From the NCBI GenBank assembly GCA_016124845.1, contig WGMW01000030.1, forward strand, positions 1 to 64,000: DNA of 64,000 bases, written 5' to 3'. The position numbers and the translations under genes were made by a program. This DNA comes from Flavobacteriales bacterium (lineage in GTDB: Bacteria > Bacteroidota > Bacteroidia > UBA10329). The notes beneath the pieces are model-generated. The model saw only the letters and a program-made list of their open reading frames with translations, searched no databases and was not told where the DNA came from. How positions within the stretch are numbered: the stretch's first letter is position 1; the number at the start of each line of letters is the position of its first letter. Of the stretch, positions 1 to 15,500 are shown piece after piece.

Positions 1-1
1 G

Positions 2-3000
2 TCAACGGTTACGGTGCTTGATACGGTGAGTCCGACCGCAATCTGCCAGAACATCAGCGTTTATTTGGATGGAGCCGGAAGTGCCACCATCGTGGCATCA
101 GATGTCGATAATGGTTCAAGCGACAACTGTTCGGTGAGCCTATCGGCCACGCCCCTTTCGTTCGACTGTTCAAGCACAGGTACGAACACGGTCACGCTAA
201 CTGCCACCGACCCGAGCAGCAACACCGACAACTGTACCTCCACAGTTACGGTGCTTGATACGGTCAGCCCGACAGCGATCTGCCAGAACATCACCGTTTA
301 CTTGGACGGAGCGGGAAGTGCCTCTATCGTGGCAAGCGATGTCGACAACGGTTCAAGCGACAACTGTTCGGTGAGCCTATCGGCCACGCCCCTTTCGTTC
401 GACTGTTCAAGCACAGGCACGAACACGGTCACGCTAACTGCCACCGACCCGAGCAGCAACACCGATAACTGCACGTCAACTGTGACGGTGCTTGATACGG
501 TCAGCCCGACAGCGATCTGCCAGAACATCAGCGTTTATTTGGACGGAACAGGAAGTGCCTCGATCGTGGCAAGCGATGTCGACAATGGTTCAAGCGACAA
601 CTGTTCGGTGAGCCTTTCTGCCACGCCCCTTTCGTTCGACTGCTCAAGCACAGGTACGAACACGGTCACGCTGACCGCGACCGATCCGAGCAACAATACC
701 GACAACTGTACGGCTACCGTAACGGTGGCTGATACCACCAGTCCAACCGCTCTTTGCCAGAATTTCACCGTTCAGTTGGATGCCACGGGCAATGCAACCA
801 TTTCGGCCACAGACATCGACAACGGAAGTTCTGATAACTGCGCGGTGGCTTCCATGCCCGTTTCTCCAAATGCATTTACCTGTGCCGAGGTCGGTTCCAA
901 CTCGGTTACACTTACCGTTACGGACGTGAACGGAAACACATCAACCTGTTCCGCCACGGTTACTGTGGAGGATAATGTTGATCCTTCTGCCGTTTGTCAG
1001 AACATCACGGTGCAACTGGATGCTTCAGGGAACCTGACCATCGCGTCAGCAGATATTGATGGTGGTTCAACCGACAACTGTTCCATTGCTTCGCTTACAA
1101 TTGATGGCGGAAACACTTCGCAGGATTTTGATTGTACGAATGTTGGTGCGAACACGGTCACGCTCACGGTAGCGGATGTAAATGGAAACGTCTCAACGTG
1201 TGATGCAACCGTCACCGTTCAGGACACCATCGATCCAACGGCTATCTGTCAGGACATTACGATTCAACTCGATGCTTCTGGAAATGCGTCCATTTCAACC
1301 ACGGACATTGACAATTCCAGCACAGACAACTGCGGCATCGCTTCCATCACGTTGGATGGCGGGGCATCCACGCTCAACTTCGATTGTTCGGATGTGGGTG
1401 TGCAAACCGTAACGCTGACCGTGACGGATGTGAACAGTAACGTTTCCACCTGTACGGCAGATGTCACGGTTCAGGATACCATCGATCCAACGGCCATCTG
1501 TCAGGACATTACAATTCAACTTGATGCCTCAGGAAATGCTTCCATTTCAACGACTGACATTGACAATTCCAGCGCAGACAATTGCGGCATCGCTTCCATC
1601 ACCTTGGATGGCGGAGCATCAAGCATTGATTTCGATTGCTCGAATGTTGGAACGAACACGGTGACATTGACTGTCACTGACGTGAACAGCAACGTTTCGA
1701 CCTGTACGGCTGATGTGACCGTTCAGGACACCATCGATCCAACAGCCGTTTGCCAGGACATTACGATTCAACTCGATGCCTCAGGCAACGCCTCCATTAC
1801 CACCACCGATATTGACAATTCAAGCACGGACAACTGCGGTATCGCGTCCATCACACTGGATGGCGGAGCAAGCACATTGAATTTCGATTGTTCGGACGAA
1901 GGTGCAAACACGGTAACACTTACGGTAACCGATGTCAACGGAAACGTTTCAACTTGTACGGCTGATGTGACCGTTGAGAACAACATCATTCCAACCGTGG
2001 CCTGTCAGGACATTACGGTTTACCTCGATGCCACGGGCAACGTTTCCATCGTAGCGGCAGATGTGGATGGCGGAAGTAACGCAGCCTGCGGAATCGCTTC
2101 GTTGACCATCGATCAGGACGCATTTACATGTGCCAATGTCGGTGCCAACACGGTCACGCTCACGGGAACCGACAACAGTGGAAACGTTTCAACCTGTACT
2201 TCTACGGTAACGGTGCTCGACACCATTTCGCCTGATGCCGTTTGCCAGAATATTACTGTTCAATTGGATGGTGCTGGAAGTTTGACCATCACGTCAGCAG
2301 ATGTTGATGGCGGTTCTTCAGACAATTGTGGAATCGCTTCATTGACCATCGATGGCGGAAACATTTCGCAGAATTTTAATTGCTCGAATGTGGGTGCCAA
2401 CACGGTTACGCTGACCGTGACCGATGTGAACAGCAACGTTTCAACCTGCGATGCCATCGTAACCGTTCAGGACACGGTCGATCCTTCCGCTGTTTGTCAG
2501 AATATCACCGTTCAATTGGATGCCACAGGAAACCTGACCATCGCGTCAGCAGAGATTGATGGAGGTTCTTCAGACAATTGCGGCATTGCTTCGCTTACGA
2601 TCAATGGCGGAAACACCTCTCAGGATTTCGATTGCTCGCAAGTGGGCGCGAATACGGTTACACTCACGGTAACGGACGTGAACGGAAACATCTCAACGTG
2701 TGATGCAACCGTCACCGTTCAGGACACGATCGATCCATCGGCAGTATGCCAGAACATTACGGTTCAGCTGGATGCCAATGGACAATTGACCTTGCAATCG
2801 TTGGATATTGATGGTGGCTCCGCAGACAACTGTGGCATCGCTTCGGTAACGATAGATGGCGGCAATGCAAGTCAGGATTTTGATTGTGCGAGCGTTGGCA
2901 CGAACACCATCACACTCACGGTAACGGATGTGAATGGCAACGTTTCAACCTGCGATGCCACGGTGACCATTGAAGATAACGTGGATCCAACAGCCGTTTG

Positions 3001-6000
3001 TCAGAACATCACGGTTCAGTTGGATGGAACAGGCAACCTGACCGTTCTGGCAACGGATATCGATGGCGGTTCAACAGACGCTTGCGGAGTCGCTTCAGTA
3101 ACGATCGATGGCGGTAACGCTTCGCAGAATTTCGATTGCTCCAACGTAGGCACAAACACCATTACACTTACCGTAACGGATGTGAACGGAAACGCTTCAA
3201 CTTGCGATGCGACCGTTACGATTCAAGACACGGTCGATCCAGCGGCTGTCTGTCAGGACATCACCGTTCAATTGGATGCCACGGGGAATGCATCCATCTC
3301 AACCATAGATATTGACAACGGCAGCACCGACAACTGCGGCATTGCTTCCATCACGTTGGATGGCGGAGCATCAAGCCTCGATTTCGATTGCTCGAACGTG
3401 GGTGTTAATACCGTAACGTTGACCGTAACAGATGTGAACAGCAACGTTTCAACCTGTACGGCCAATGTTACTGTTCAGGACACGATCGATGCAACAGCCG
3501 TCTGTCAGAATATCACGGTTCAGCTCGATGCTTCTGGGAACGCAACCATCACGGGTGCGGATGTGGACGGAGGCAGCACTGACAATTGCGGTGTGGCTTC
3601 GCTGGATGTTTCGCAAGGGGCATTTGATTGCTCGAATGTGGGTGTGAATACGGTAACGCTGACGGTTACGGATGCCAACGGAAACACCTCAACCTGTACG
3701 GCCGATGTGACGATTCAGGATAACGTGGATCCAACGGTCGTTTGTCAGAACATCACGGTTTACACCGATGCGAATGGCGATGTGACGATCGTGGCGGCCG
3801 ATGTGGATGGCGGTTCAACCGACAACTGTGGCATCGCCAACCTTTCCATCAATAACGATGCGTTTGATTGCAACGACCTTGGAGCCAATGTGGTAACGCT
3901 GACCGTGACCGATGTGAACGGCAACGTTTCTACGTGCAACGCCACGGTTACGGTGGAAGACACGATTGCGCCAACGCCTGTCTGCATGGACATCGTGGCG
4001 GAGCTCGACCCGACTGGAAACGTGACCGTTGCGCCAGGCGATGTGGACAATGGAAGTTTCGACAATTGTGCCATCGTTGACATCACCCTCGACCCGAACA
4101 CATTTACATGTGCGGAGGTAGGATTCAACACGGTTACATTGACCGTGGAAGATGTTGCTGGAAACACGGCCACATGCACCGCGCAAGTGGATGTGCAGGA
4201 TAATGTGCTGCCAAGTGCCGTTTGTCAGGATATTACGGTTCAGTTGGATGCTTCTGGAAACGCCATCATCACACCAGTTATGGTTGATAATGGAAGTACC
4301 GATGCCTGTGGTTCGGTCACTCCGACCATCGTTTCGCCTTCTTCGTTCGATTGCTCAAACGTGGGTGTGAACATCGTCACGCTGACGGTTGAAGATCAGA
4401 ACGGAAATACTTCGACCTGTGCTTCAACGGTTACCATTCAGGATACGGTCAATCCAGTTGCGGTCTGCCAGAATATTACGGTTCAGTTGGATGGAACGGG
4501 CAATGCTTCTATCGCGCCAGCAGATGTTGACGGAGGAAGTTTCGACAACTGCGCCATCGACAACATGACGGTTTCTCCCAACAGTTTCACGTGTGCGGAG
4601 GAAGGTGCCAACACGGTTACGCTGACCGTAACGGATGTGAACGGCAACGTTTCAACCTGTGACGCCACGGTAACGGTTGAGAACAACGTTACGCCAACAG
4701 TTTCCTGTCAGAATATCACGGTTTATCTCGATGGAGCGGGAACGACTTCCATCACCGCTTCGGATGTGGATGGCGGAAGTAACGCAGCCTGCGGAATTGC
4801 TTCGTTGACGGTTGATCCAAGCGCTTTCACGTGTGCGGAGGTCGGAGCCAACACGGTTACCCTAACGGGAACAGACAACAGCGGAAACGTTTCCATGTGT
4901 ACCGCAACGGTTACCGTTCTCGACACCATTTCGCCAACGGCCGTTTGTCAGAACGTGACCGTTCAGTTGGATGCGAGCGGAAACGCTTCCATTACGGCTG
5001 CTGACGTTGACGGAGGTTCGACCGATAATTGTGCGGTTGCTTCGTTGAGCGCCACACCGACAGCATTTGGCTGTGCCGAAGTTGGCGCTAACACGGTTAC
5101 GCTCACGGTTACTGACGCGAATGGAAACAGTTCAACATGCGATGCGACCGTAACGGTTGAAGACACCATCGACCCGACCATCGTCTGTCAGAACATTACC
5201 GTTCAGTTGGATGCAACGGGCAACATTTCCATTACAGGAGCTGACATCGACAATGGAACTGCCGACAACTGTAGCACGGTTGGAAGCACGCTGACGCTGG
5301 ATGTAACGCCTGGCGCATTCGATTGCTCGAATGTGGGTGTGAACTCGGTAACGCTGACCGCCACCGATGAGAACGGAAACAGTTCAACCTGTACGGCTGA
5401 TGTGACCGTTCAGGACAATGAAGCTCCAAACGCGCTCTGTCAGAACATTACGATCTATTTGGATGCTGCTGGCAACGCTGCCATCACGCCAGCCGACATT
5501 GACAACGGAAGCAGCGACAATTGCGCCATTGCCAGCATGGTCGTTTCTCCGAACTCATTCACCTGTTCGGGAGTAGGAGCAAACCCAGTTACGCTAACTG
5601 TGACCGATGTGAACGCGAATGTGGCTTCGTGCAACGCAACCGTTACTGTTCTCGACACGGTAAGTCCGAACGCGATCTGTCAGAACATCACCGTTCAGGT
5701 AGATGCTGCTGGAAACGCTTCCATCGTTCCATCGCAGGTGAACAATGGGTCGAACGATGCCTGCGGAATCGCCTCATTGGTGCTGGATGTGAATACGTTC
5801 AACTGCTCAGTTGTTGGCGCAAATACGGTGGAATTGACCGTGACCGACAACAACGGAAACGTGTCAACTTGTACATCTACCGTTACGGTGGAGGATAACG
5901 TGAATCCGAATGCCATCTGCCAGAACATTACGGTTCAGTTGGATGCCAATGGCGATGCTTCAATTACCGCTTCGCAGATCGATAACAACAGTACCGACAA

Positions 6001-9000
6001 CTGCGCGGTGGCTTCGCTGGATGTGAACCCAAGCACGTTCGATTGTTCGAACGTAGGCGCCAACACGGTTACATTGACCGTGACCGATGTGAACGGCAAC
6101 ACCGACAACTGCACGGCCACGGTAACGGTTCAGGATAATATCGATCCGACCGCTGCCTGCCAGAACATCACGGTTCAACTCGATGCGGCTGGACAGTTGA
6201 CCATCGCATCTGCAGACATTGATGGAGGTTCTTTCGATAACTGCTCGATTGCATCATTGACAATCGATGGCGGCAATACTTCACAAGACTTTGATTGCAC
6301 GAATGTTGGTGCAAATACGGTCACGCTTACCGTAACGGATGTGAACGGCAACGTTTCTACTTGCGATGCCACGGTGACGATTCAGGATACAATTTCACCA
6401 ACAGCCGTTTGTGAGAATATCACGGTTCAACTTGATGGTGTAGGTCAGTTGACCATCGCGTCAGCGGATATTGACGGAGGTTCTTCAGACAATTGCGGCA
6501 TCGCTTCGCTGGAGATTGATAACGGAAACACTTCGCAAGACTTTGATTGCACGAATGTTGGTGCCAATACGGTTACGCTGACGGTGACCGATGTGAACGG
6601 CAACGTTTCTACCTGTGATGCGACCGTTACGGTTCAGGATACGGTTTCACCAAGCGCGGTCTGCCAGAATATTACGGTTCAACTCGATGCGGCTGGACAG
6701 TTGACCATCGCGTCAGCAGACATTGACGGAGGTTCTTCAGACAATTGCGGTATCGCTTCGCTGGAAATCGACAACGGCAACACATCTCAGGATTTCGATT
6801 GCAACAGCGTTGGCGCCAATACGGTCACGCTCACGGTAACGGATGTGAACGGCAACGTTTCTACTTGCGATGCGACCGTTACAGTTCAGGACACGATTTC
6901 ACCAGCGGCCGTCTGTCAGAATATCACCGTTCAACTCGATGCGGCTGGACAGTTGACCATCGCTTCAGCGGATATTGACGGAGGTTCTTCAGACAATTGC
7001 GGCATCGCTTCGCTGGAAATTGACAACGGCAACACGTCTCAGGATTTCGATTGCAATAGCGCTGGCACGAACACGGTCACGCTCACGGTTACTGACGTGA
7101 ACGGAAACGTTTCAACCTGCGATGCGACCGTTACGGTTCAGGACACGATTTCACCGTCAGCCGTTTGTCAGAACATTACGGTTCAGTTGGATGCGGCTGG
7201 ACAGTTGACCATCGCGTCAGCGGATATTGATGGAGGTTCTTCAGACAATTGCGGCATCGCTTCGCTGGAAATCGACAACGGCAACACGTCTCAGAATTTC
7301 GATTGTTCCAGCATCGGAACCAACACGGTTACGTTGACCGTAACAGATGTGAACGGAAACATCTCAACCTGCGATGCGACCGTTACAGTTCAGGATACGG
7401 TCACTCCGACCATCGTTTGTCAGAACATCACGGTTCAGTTGGATGCGAATGGCCAAGCCACCATTACAGGTGTGGATCTCGATGGCGGAACTTCAGACAA
7501 CTGTGGTCAGCCAGCGGATCTCACTTTCACTTCTGATGTGAACGATTTCGATTGCTCGAATGTGGGTGTGAACACGGTCACGTTGACGGTAACCGATCAG
7601 AACGGAAACATTTCAACCTGCTCGGCAGATGTGACGATTGAAGATAACGTGGATCCAACGGCCATTTGTCAGAACATCACGGTTTATCTGGATGGAGCTG
7701 GAAACGCTTCCATCGTAGCTGCGGATGTGGACGGTGGTTCAACCGACAACTGCGGTATCGACAACCTCGCGGTGAGCCAAGATGCATTCACTTGCGCTGA
7801 AGTGGGCGCGAATACCGTAACGCTGACGGTAACCGATGTGAACACGAACACCGCCACTTGCACGGCAACGGTCACGGTTCAGGATACGGCTTCCCCGATC
7901 GCCTTGTGCCAAGACATTACCATTCAGTTGGATGCAACTGGAAACGCCACCATCTCAGCAACCGATGTGGACAATGGAAGCTCGGACAACTGCGCCATTG
8001 CTTCGATGGTCGTTTCTCCGAACGCGTTTACGTGTGCGGAAGAAGGTGACAATCCTGTGACCTTGACGGTAACCGATGTGAATGGAAACGTTTCAACGTG
8101 CAGTTCAACGGTGACGGTTGAGAATAATGTGGCTCCGAACGTGTTCTGCCAGGACATTACGGTGTATCTTGATGGAACGGGCAACATTTCTATCCTTGCT
8201 GATGATGTGAACGGAGGCTCCAACGCAAGTTGCGGTCTCGATACGTTGACGGTTTCTCCGAATGCGTTCGATTGCTCGAATGTGGGCGCAAACACGGTTA
8301 CGCTGACAGCAGTTGACAACAGCGGCAATGTTTCAACGTGTGATGCTACGGTTACCGTTCTCGATACGATTTCACCAACAGCCGCTTGTCAGAACATCAC
8401 GGTCCAGTTGGATGCGGCTGGTCAGTTGACCATCACTTCTGCAGACGTTGATGGCGGTTCTTCGGACAACTGCGGCATCGCTTCATTGGAAATTGACAAC
8501 GGAAATACGTCTCAGGACTTTGATTGCAACAGCGTTGGTGCAAATACGGTAACGCTGACGGTAACGGATGTGAACGGTAACGTTTCTTCTTGTGATGCGA
8601 TTGTGACTGTGGAAGACACCATCTCACCAAGCGCAATCTGCCAGAACATCACGGTCCAGTTGGATGCCAACGGACAGTTGACCATCGCGTCAGCAGACAT
8701 TGATGGCGGTAGCAATGACAATTGCGGCATCGCTTCGCTGGAAATTGACAACGGCAACACGACTCAGGATTTCGATTGCACCAGCGTTGGCGCGAACACG
8801 GTCACACTCACAGTAACAGACGTGAACGGAAACGTTTCAACCTGTGACGCGACCGTTACGGTTCAGGACACGGTTTCACCAACGGCCGTTTGTCAGAACA
8901 TCACCGTCCAGTTGGATGCCAACGGACAGTTGACCATCGCGTCAGCAGACATTGACGGAGGTTCGAATGACAATTGCGGTATCGCTTCGCTGGAAATCGA

Positions 9001-12000
9001 CAACGGAAACACCACTCAGGATTTTGATTGCACCAGCGTTGGCGCAAATACAGTAACGCTCACAGTAACAGATGTGAACGGCAACACTTCAACCTGCGAT
9101 GCGACAGTTACTGTTCAAGATACCGTTTCACCAAGCGCAATCTGCCAGAACATCACGGTTCAGTTGGACGCCAACGGACAGTTGACCATCGCATCAGCGG
9201 ATATTGACGGAGGTTCTTCAGACAATTGCGGCATTGCTTCGCTCGAAATCGACAACGGCAACACAACTCAAGATTTTGATTGTACAACGGTCGGAACCAA
9301 CACAGTTACGCTTACAGTAACTGATGTGAACGGCAACGCTTCTACTTGCGATGCTACGGTCACCGTTGAGGACACCATCAATCCGACAATCGTCTGTCAG
9401 GATATAACTATTGAATTGGATGCTACGGGAACGGTGGTTCTTACTGCGGTTGAGTTGGATGGTGGAACAACCGACAACTGTGGTTCCGTCACCTTCGATA
9501 TTGATGCGACCAGTACGCAATGGTCTTGCTCGGATGTGGGAACGCACACGGTGACGTTGACCGCAACCGATGCCAACGGCAACGTTTCTACCTGCGATGC
9601 ACAAGTGACGATTGAGAATAACGTGGAACCAACGGTTTCTTGTCAGAACATTACGGTTTACTTGGATGGAACGGGCAACATCAGCATTGCGGCAGCCGAT
9701 GTGAACGGAGGTTCGAACGCAAGCTGCGGGCTTTCATCGCTGGATGTTTCTCCGAATGCATTGGATTGCTCGAACATCGGTGCGAACACGGTCACGCTGA
9801 CCGCCACAGACAGTACGGGAAATGTTTCGACCTGTACGGCAACGGTCACGGTTCTGGACACCATCAATCCAACGGCTGTTTGCCAGAACATTACGGTTGA
9901 TCTGACCGCTGCTGGAAATATCGTGATCGATGCTGCTGATCTGGATGGCGGTTCTTCAGACAACTGCGATGTGGCTTCGGTAACCGTGGATAGCGGTCAG
10001 TTGAACACCACATTGGATTGCTCGACCGTAGGTCAGAACACGGTGACCGTAACGGTAACGGATGTGAACGGCAACGTTTCTACCTGCGATGCGACCGTGA
10101 CGGTGGAGGACAACACCAACCCGACCGCTGCGTGTGCCAATGTAACGGTTCAGTTGGATGCGAATGGCGAATCGCAGATCACGCCTGTGCTGGTGGACAA
10201 TGGTTCTTCTGACAACTGTGGAATTGACAGCCTTGCGGTGCTTCCGACATCGCTGAACTGCAATAACATCGGCACCAACTCCATTGTGCTGACCGTTTAT
10301 GATGTGAACGGAAACATCAGTACGTGTGTGGCCACGGTTACCGCGCAGGATACGATCGCGCCAACAGCGGTCTGCACCGACATCACGGTTCAGTTGACAG
10401 GAAATGGAACGGCTGTGATCGCAGCGGGAGATATTGATGACGGTTCGTTTGACAACTGCGGTATTCAATCGCTCTCCATTGATGTGAACAACTTCGATTG
10501 CTCGAACATCGGCCCGAACGCGGTTGAACTGACCGTGACGGATGTGAACGGAAATGTTTCTACCTGTTCCGCTAACGCGAATGTGGTGGACGAAGTGGAT
10601 CCGAATGTGATCTGCCAGAATCTCTCGGTTTACTTGGATGCGAACGGCCAAGTGACGATCGCTGCTGAGGACATTGACAATGGTTCTACGGATGCGTGTG
10701 GCATCGACACGATGACGCTGAATGTGTACCAGTTCGATTGCTCGGACATTGGTGTGAACCCGGTTACGCTTACCGTGACCGACAACTACGGCAACTTTGA
10801 TGTTTGTCAGGCCATTGTTCGCGTGTTCGATACGATCTCGCCCGTTACGGTCTGTCAGGACATCACCATCCAATTGGATGCAACTGGAACAGCAAATATT
10901 GTTGCAGCTGATGTCGATGGCGGCAGCACCGACAACTGTGGCATCGATGCATTGAGTGTGGATCAGACCATTTTCGATTGCAGCCAAGTGGGCGCGAATA
11001 CGGTCACACTCACAGTAGTGGATGTGAACGGTAACCAGAGCACGTGCCAGGCAACGGTAACGGTGGAGGACAACATCAACCCGAACGCCAACTGTCAGGA
11101 CATTACCATTTACTTGGATGCGGGAGGCAACGCCTCGATCGATCCCTCGGATATCAACGCAGGAAGCAACGCCAACTGCGGTGTAGATACCGTTTTCGTG
11201 AATCAGTATGATTTCGATTGTTCGAATGTGGGCAACAATACCGTTACGCTGACCGTGGTTGACAACAACGGCAATGCAAGCACCTGTACTTCAAATGTGG
11301 AAGTGCTGGATACGATCAGCCCAACGGCTATCTGTCAGGATCTGATCACACAGGTAAATGCGGCAGGTGACGCCAGCATCACGGCCATTCAAGTGGATAA
11401 CGGTTCGTTCGATAACTGTGGAATTCTGAGCATGGTGCTGGACGATAGAAACTTTGATTGTTCGGATGTCGGTGTTGTTCAAGTGGTGCTTACCGTGACC
11501 GATGTGAATGGAAACGCTTCAACTTGTACCGCGAACATCACGGTTCAGGACACGATTGCACCAGTTGCCTCATGTACACCTGTCGTTGTGCAGATCGGTG
11601 CCAACGGAACGGTGACCATCGCGCCAGAAGATGTTGATCTGAACTCAAGTGACAACTGCGCCATCGACAACTTGGCCTTGGATCAGGACACGTTCGATTG
11701 TTCGGAGGTCGGTTCGAACACGGTGACATTGACCGTGACCGATGTGAACGGAAACAGTTCAAGCTGCACCGCGCAGGTGATCGTGGAAGAGAATATTCCG
11801 CCAGTTGCGCTCTGCCAAAACCTGACGGTTTACCTCGATGCGCAGGGAGATGTGAGCATCGCGCCAGCAGATGTTGATGCTGGAAGCAGCGACAATTGCG
11901 CCATCGACACCATGTATGTGACACCGAACGATTTCACATGCTCGGGTGTTGGAGCTAACCCAGTTGTGCTGACGGTGGAAGACGTGAACGGCAATGTGAG

Positions 12001-12505
12001 CAGTTGCAACGCCACCGTAACGGTGCTTGATACGATCAGCCCTGTGGCCGTTTGCCAAGACATTACAGTGCAACTTGATACGGCTGGAAACGCGATGATC
12101 GTGGCCGAGGAGATAGACAATGGTTCGAATGACGCCTGTGGAATACTCGGTTTTACTGCTGATGTGACCAGTTTCGATTGCTCGAATGTGGGAGCAAACA
12201 CCGTTGTGCTGACCGTTTCGGACAACAACGGAAACACATCAACCTGTTCGGCAACTGTAACCATTGAGGATAATGTGAATCCGACCGCGAACTGTCAGGA
12301 TCTGACCGTGACACTTGATGGCAACGGAACGGTGAATGTCTCAGCCGGAGAGGTCAATGATGGCTCGTTCGATTACTGCGCCATCGACTCCATGTTCATT
12401 GCGCAAAACACATTCACGTGTGCCGATCTTGGCTCCAACATCATCAACCTGACCGTGGTCGATGTGAACGGTAACACTGATTTCTGCGCAGCGGAGATCA
12501 CCGTT
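2..12505 (+). repeat. 51-copy tandem repeat array, about 237 bp period
   Basis: Tandem coding repeats. The first three start at about 14, 251 and 488, an exact 237-bp (79-codon) period, and are almost identical in DNA. Most other units diverge but keep CQNITVQLD, DNCG, FDC and NTVTLTVTDVNGN. Units 26-30 (about 6.1-7.4 kb) and 35-38 (about 8.4-9.4 kb) are again near-identical runs, a sign of recent tandem expansion or gene conversion. Four variant units (beginning ENN, with GGSNAxCG) recur at about 1976, 4677, 8119 and 9612. Confidence 0.95.
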
Positions 12506-15500
12506 CTCGATACACTCGCTCCAGTTATCATCGGTTGTCCGAACGACACGCTGATCGTGCCAGACAGCTCCAACTGCGAGCCTCCTGTATTCTGGACAGA
12601 GCCAACTGCGCAGGACAACTGTACACCGACACTTACAAGTGATTTCGCCCCAGGCGACAACTTCCCTGTTGGTACCACAACCGTGACCTACACGGCCACG
12701 GATGAATCGAGCAACAGTACCATCTGCTCGTTCGATGTGACCATTCAGCCTTCGCCCGTGGTGGTCAACGTTACTTCGCCCGAAGGGCCATGCGGTTACA
12801 ACTTGGGCTGTAGCGTTTCGCCAGATGGCGTGGCCACGGCCAATGTTTCGGGCGGATGTTTGCCTTACACATACCTGTGGACGGACGGCCAGACCACGCA
12901 GACCGCAACAGGACTTGCAGCAGGATTGTATGGCGTAACCGTAACCGATGCCAACGGAACCACCGTTGTCGGAACAGTAACGCTTACCGCACCTGATCAG
13001 TTGGCAACCGATAGCCTCACTTCTCCGCAGTACATCGGTGGTGCCAATGTTTCATGCAACGGAGCGGCAGATGGTGCCATTAACATCAATGTGGTCGGTG
13101 GTCAGGATTGCTTGAGCTACGATTATGCTTGGACAGGCCCGAACGGATTCACATCAACAGATGAAGACCTGACAGGACTTGAGGCTGGAACCTATACGGT
13201 GGTGGTTACCGATGCCATCGGATGTTTCTACACGGACAGCATTACACTTGTGGCGCCAGATGCCTTGGCGGTAGATTCGCTTGTGAGCGATTACAACGGA
13301 GTGAACATTTCGTGCGCGGGAGCGGCAGACGGTTCTATCGATCTGACCATTTCTGGCGGAGCCACACCATACAGCGTGAGCTGGAGCAACGGAGAAACGA
13401 CCGAGGACATTGACAGTCTGATGGCCGGAACTTACATCTATACGGTAACGGATGCGAATGGATGTTCAAGCACTGGATCCATCACACTTGTGGAACCTAC
13501 AGGAATGTCTTCGTCCATTGCGACTTCCGATTACAACGGCTATCAGGTCTCATGTAACGGCCTTGCCGATGGAAACATCGACCTGACGGTGAACGATGGA
13601 ACACAGCCGTATTCGTATCTGTGGAACACTTCGGCCACAACTGAAGATCTGGACAGCTTGGAGGCTGGAACCTACATTGTGACAATTACCGATGCCAATG
13701 GTTGTACGCTTACCGACAGCGTAACCCTGACGCAACCCGATTCGCTGGTGGTCTCACCCATCGATACCACCGTTATCAGTTGCAACGGAGCGCAGGATGG
13801 CGCATTTACGGTTGAAGCCACAGGTGGCGTTCCAACCTACGTGTTCGGTTGGTCTGATGGACAGACAGGGCCAACGGCAAGCAATCTGGCACCGGGCACG
13901 TTGATCGTGACCGCTACCGACCTGAACGGTTGTCAGGATTCCATTATGCTGGTGATGACCCAGCCGAACGAGCTGGAATCGTTCACAAACACGGTTTCTG
14001 ATGTGATCTGCTTCGGAGAGAGCAACGGCATTATCGATGTGGATGTGATCGGTGGAACCGCACCTTACACCTACGATTGGTCGAACGATTCGACCACGCA
14101 GGATCTGAATGGTGTTTCCGCTGGAACGTATCTGCTCGAAGTGACCGATGCGCACGGTTGCACCGATACACTTTCGGTAGTGGTGAACGAACCTCCGTTG
14201 TTGACGATGGTGGTCGATACCGTGATCGATGCGACCTGTAGCGGATCAACAGATGGTGCCATTACAGTTGAGGCAACGGGTGGAACTGCGCCATACGATT
14301 ACTTCTGGCCAGACCTGAACACAGGTGGAGCCACAGTTACGGACCTTTCTTCGGGTGTTTACGAAGTGCAGGTAACGGACGATCATGGTTGTACTTGGTC
14401 GATGAATGTGATTGTCGGTCAGCCAAGTTCCATCGAAGCGCAAATAGATGTGCAAACGGAGGTGAGCTGCAACGGTTCGGACGATGGTTCGGCCCTTGTA
14501 ACAGTTTCTGGCGGAACTGCACCTTACACGTATCTCTGGTCAAATAATGATACCGATTCGTTGGCAACAGGATTGGCCGCTGGACAGCATTTCGTAACGG
14601 TTACCGATGCAGGCGGCTGCGATACCACGCTGCTCTTCACCATCACCGAACCAACGGCTGTGACCATCGCTTGGGACACCATTTACAACGTGACCTGCAA
14701 CGGTTACACCAATGGTCAGATTCAGGTTGATGTGGCTGGCGGAACCGTTCCGTACAACGTGATGTGGAGCAATGGCGAATCTGGATACGTGGCGCACAAC
14801 CTTGGCGCTGGAACGCACACCGTTTATGTGACCGATGCCAACGGCTGTCTGGACAGCTTGAGCGCAACGGTAACCGAGCCGGACACGCTCGAATGGATCC
14901 AACACTCGACCAACATGGTCAGCTGTTTTGGTGGAAACGATGGAGAGGCCACGGTACAGGTTCAGGGCGGAACGCCTCCTTACAGCTACGCTTGGCCGGC
15001 CATTTCGCAGGTCGGAGAAACGGCAACGAACCTTTCGGCCGGATGGTACACGTTCATCGCTACGGATGCAAACGGTTGTTCTTACTCCGATTCCATCCAG
15101 ATCACACAACCAGATGAGATCATTGTTTCGGTCACTTCCGATACGGCCGTTTGTCCAGGAAGCGGAGTTACCATCACAGCTTCGGCAACAGGTGGCGCAG
15201 GCAACTACTCTTACTCGTGGGACAACGGTCTTGGCTTCGGAGCATCGCATGTGGTGAGTCCGAGTGCGGTGACAACCTACACGGTAGAAGTGTTCGATCA
15301 GAGCGGATGTCCAGCATCTCCAGCAAGCGTAACGGTGGATATTGCGGAGGTTCCCGTGGCGGCATTCAGTTCGTCTGCGGCTCAGCCTTGCGTGCTTCCA
15401 ACCGACATCAACTTTACCAACACCAGTACAGGAGCAACGGGATATGAGTGGCTGTTCGGCAACGGTCAGTTCTCTTCGGATGAGAATCCGACCACTACTT

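Noticed and set aside
14-16. GTG at 14 as the start of the giant gene
   Set aside because: It lies in the middle of a repeat unit (TVTV-LDT), and the frame is open to the window edge; the true start is upstream.
2-12505. CRISPR or other non-coding tandem array
   Set aside because: The 237-bp units are in one uninterrupted reading frame with conserved cysteines and domain-like structure; there are no short repeats with unique spacers.
61-12678. Dozens of minus-strand and off-frame ORFs of 60-140 codons, and one of 343 codons (9956-10987), over the repeat array
   Set aside because: They recur with the period of the coding repeats and translate to the same low-complexity pattern each time; they are shadows of the repetitive plus-strand frame.
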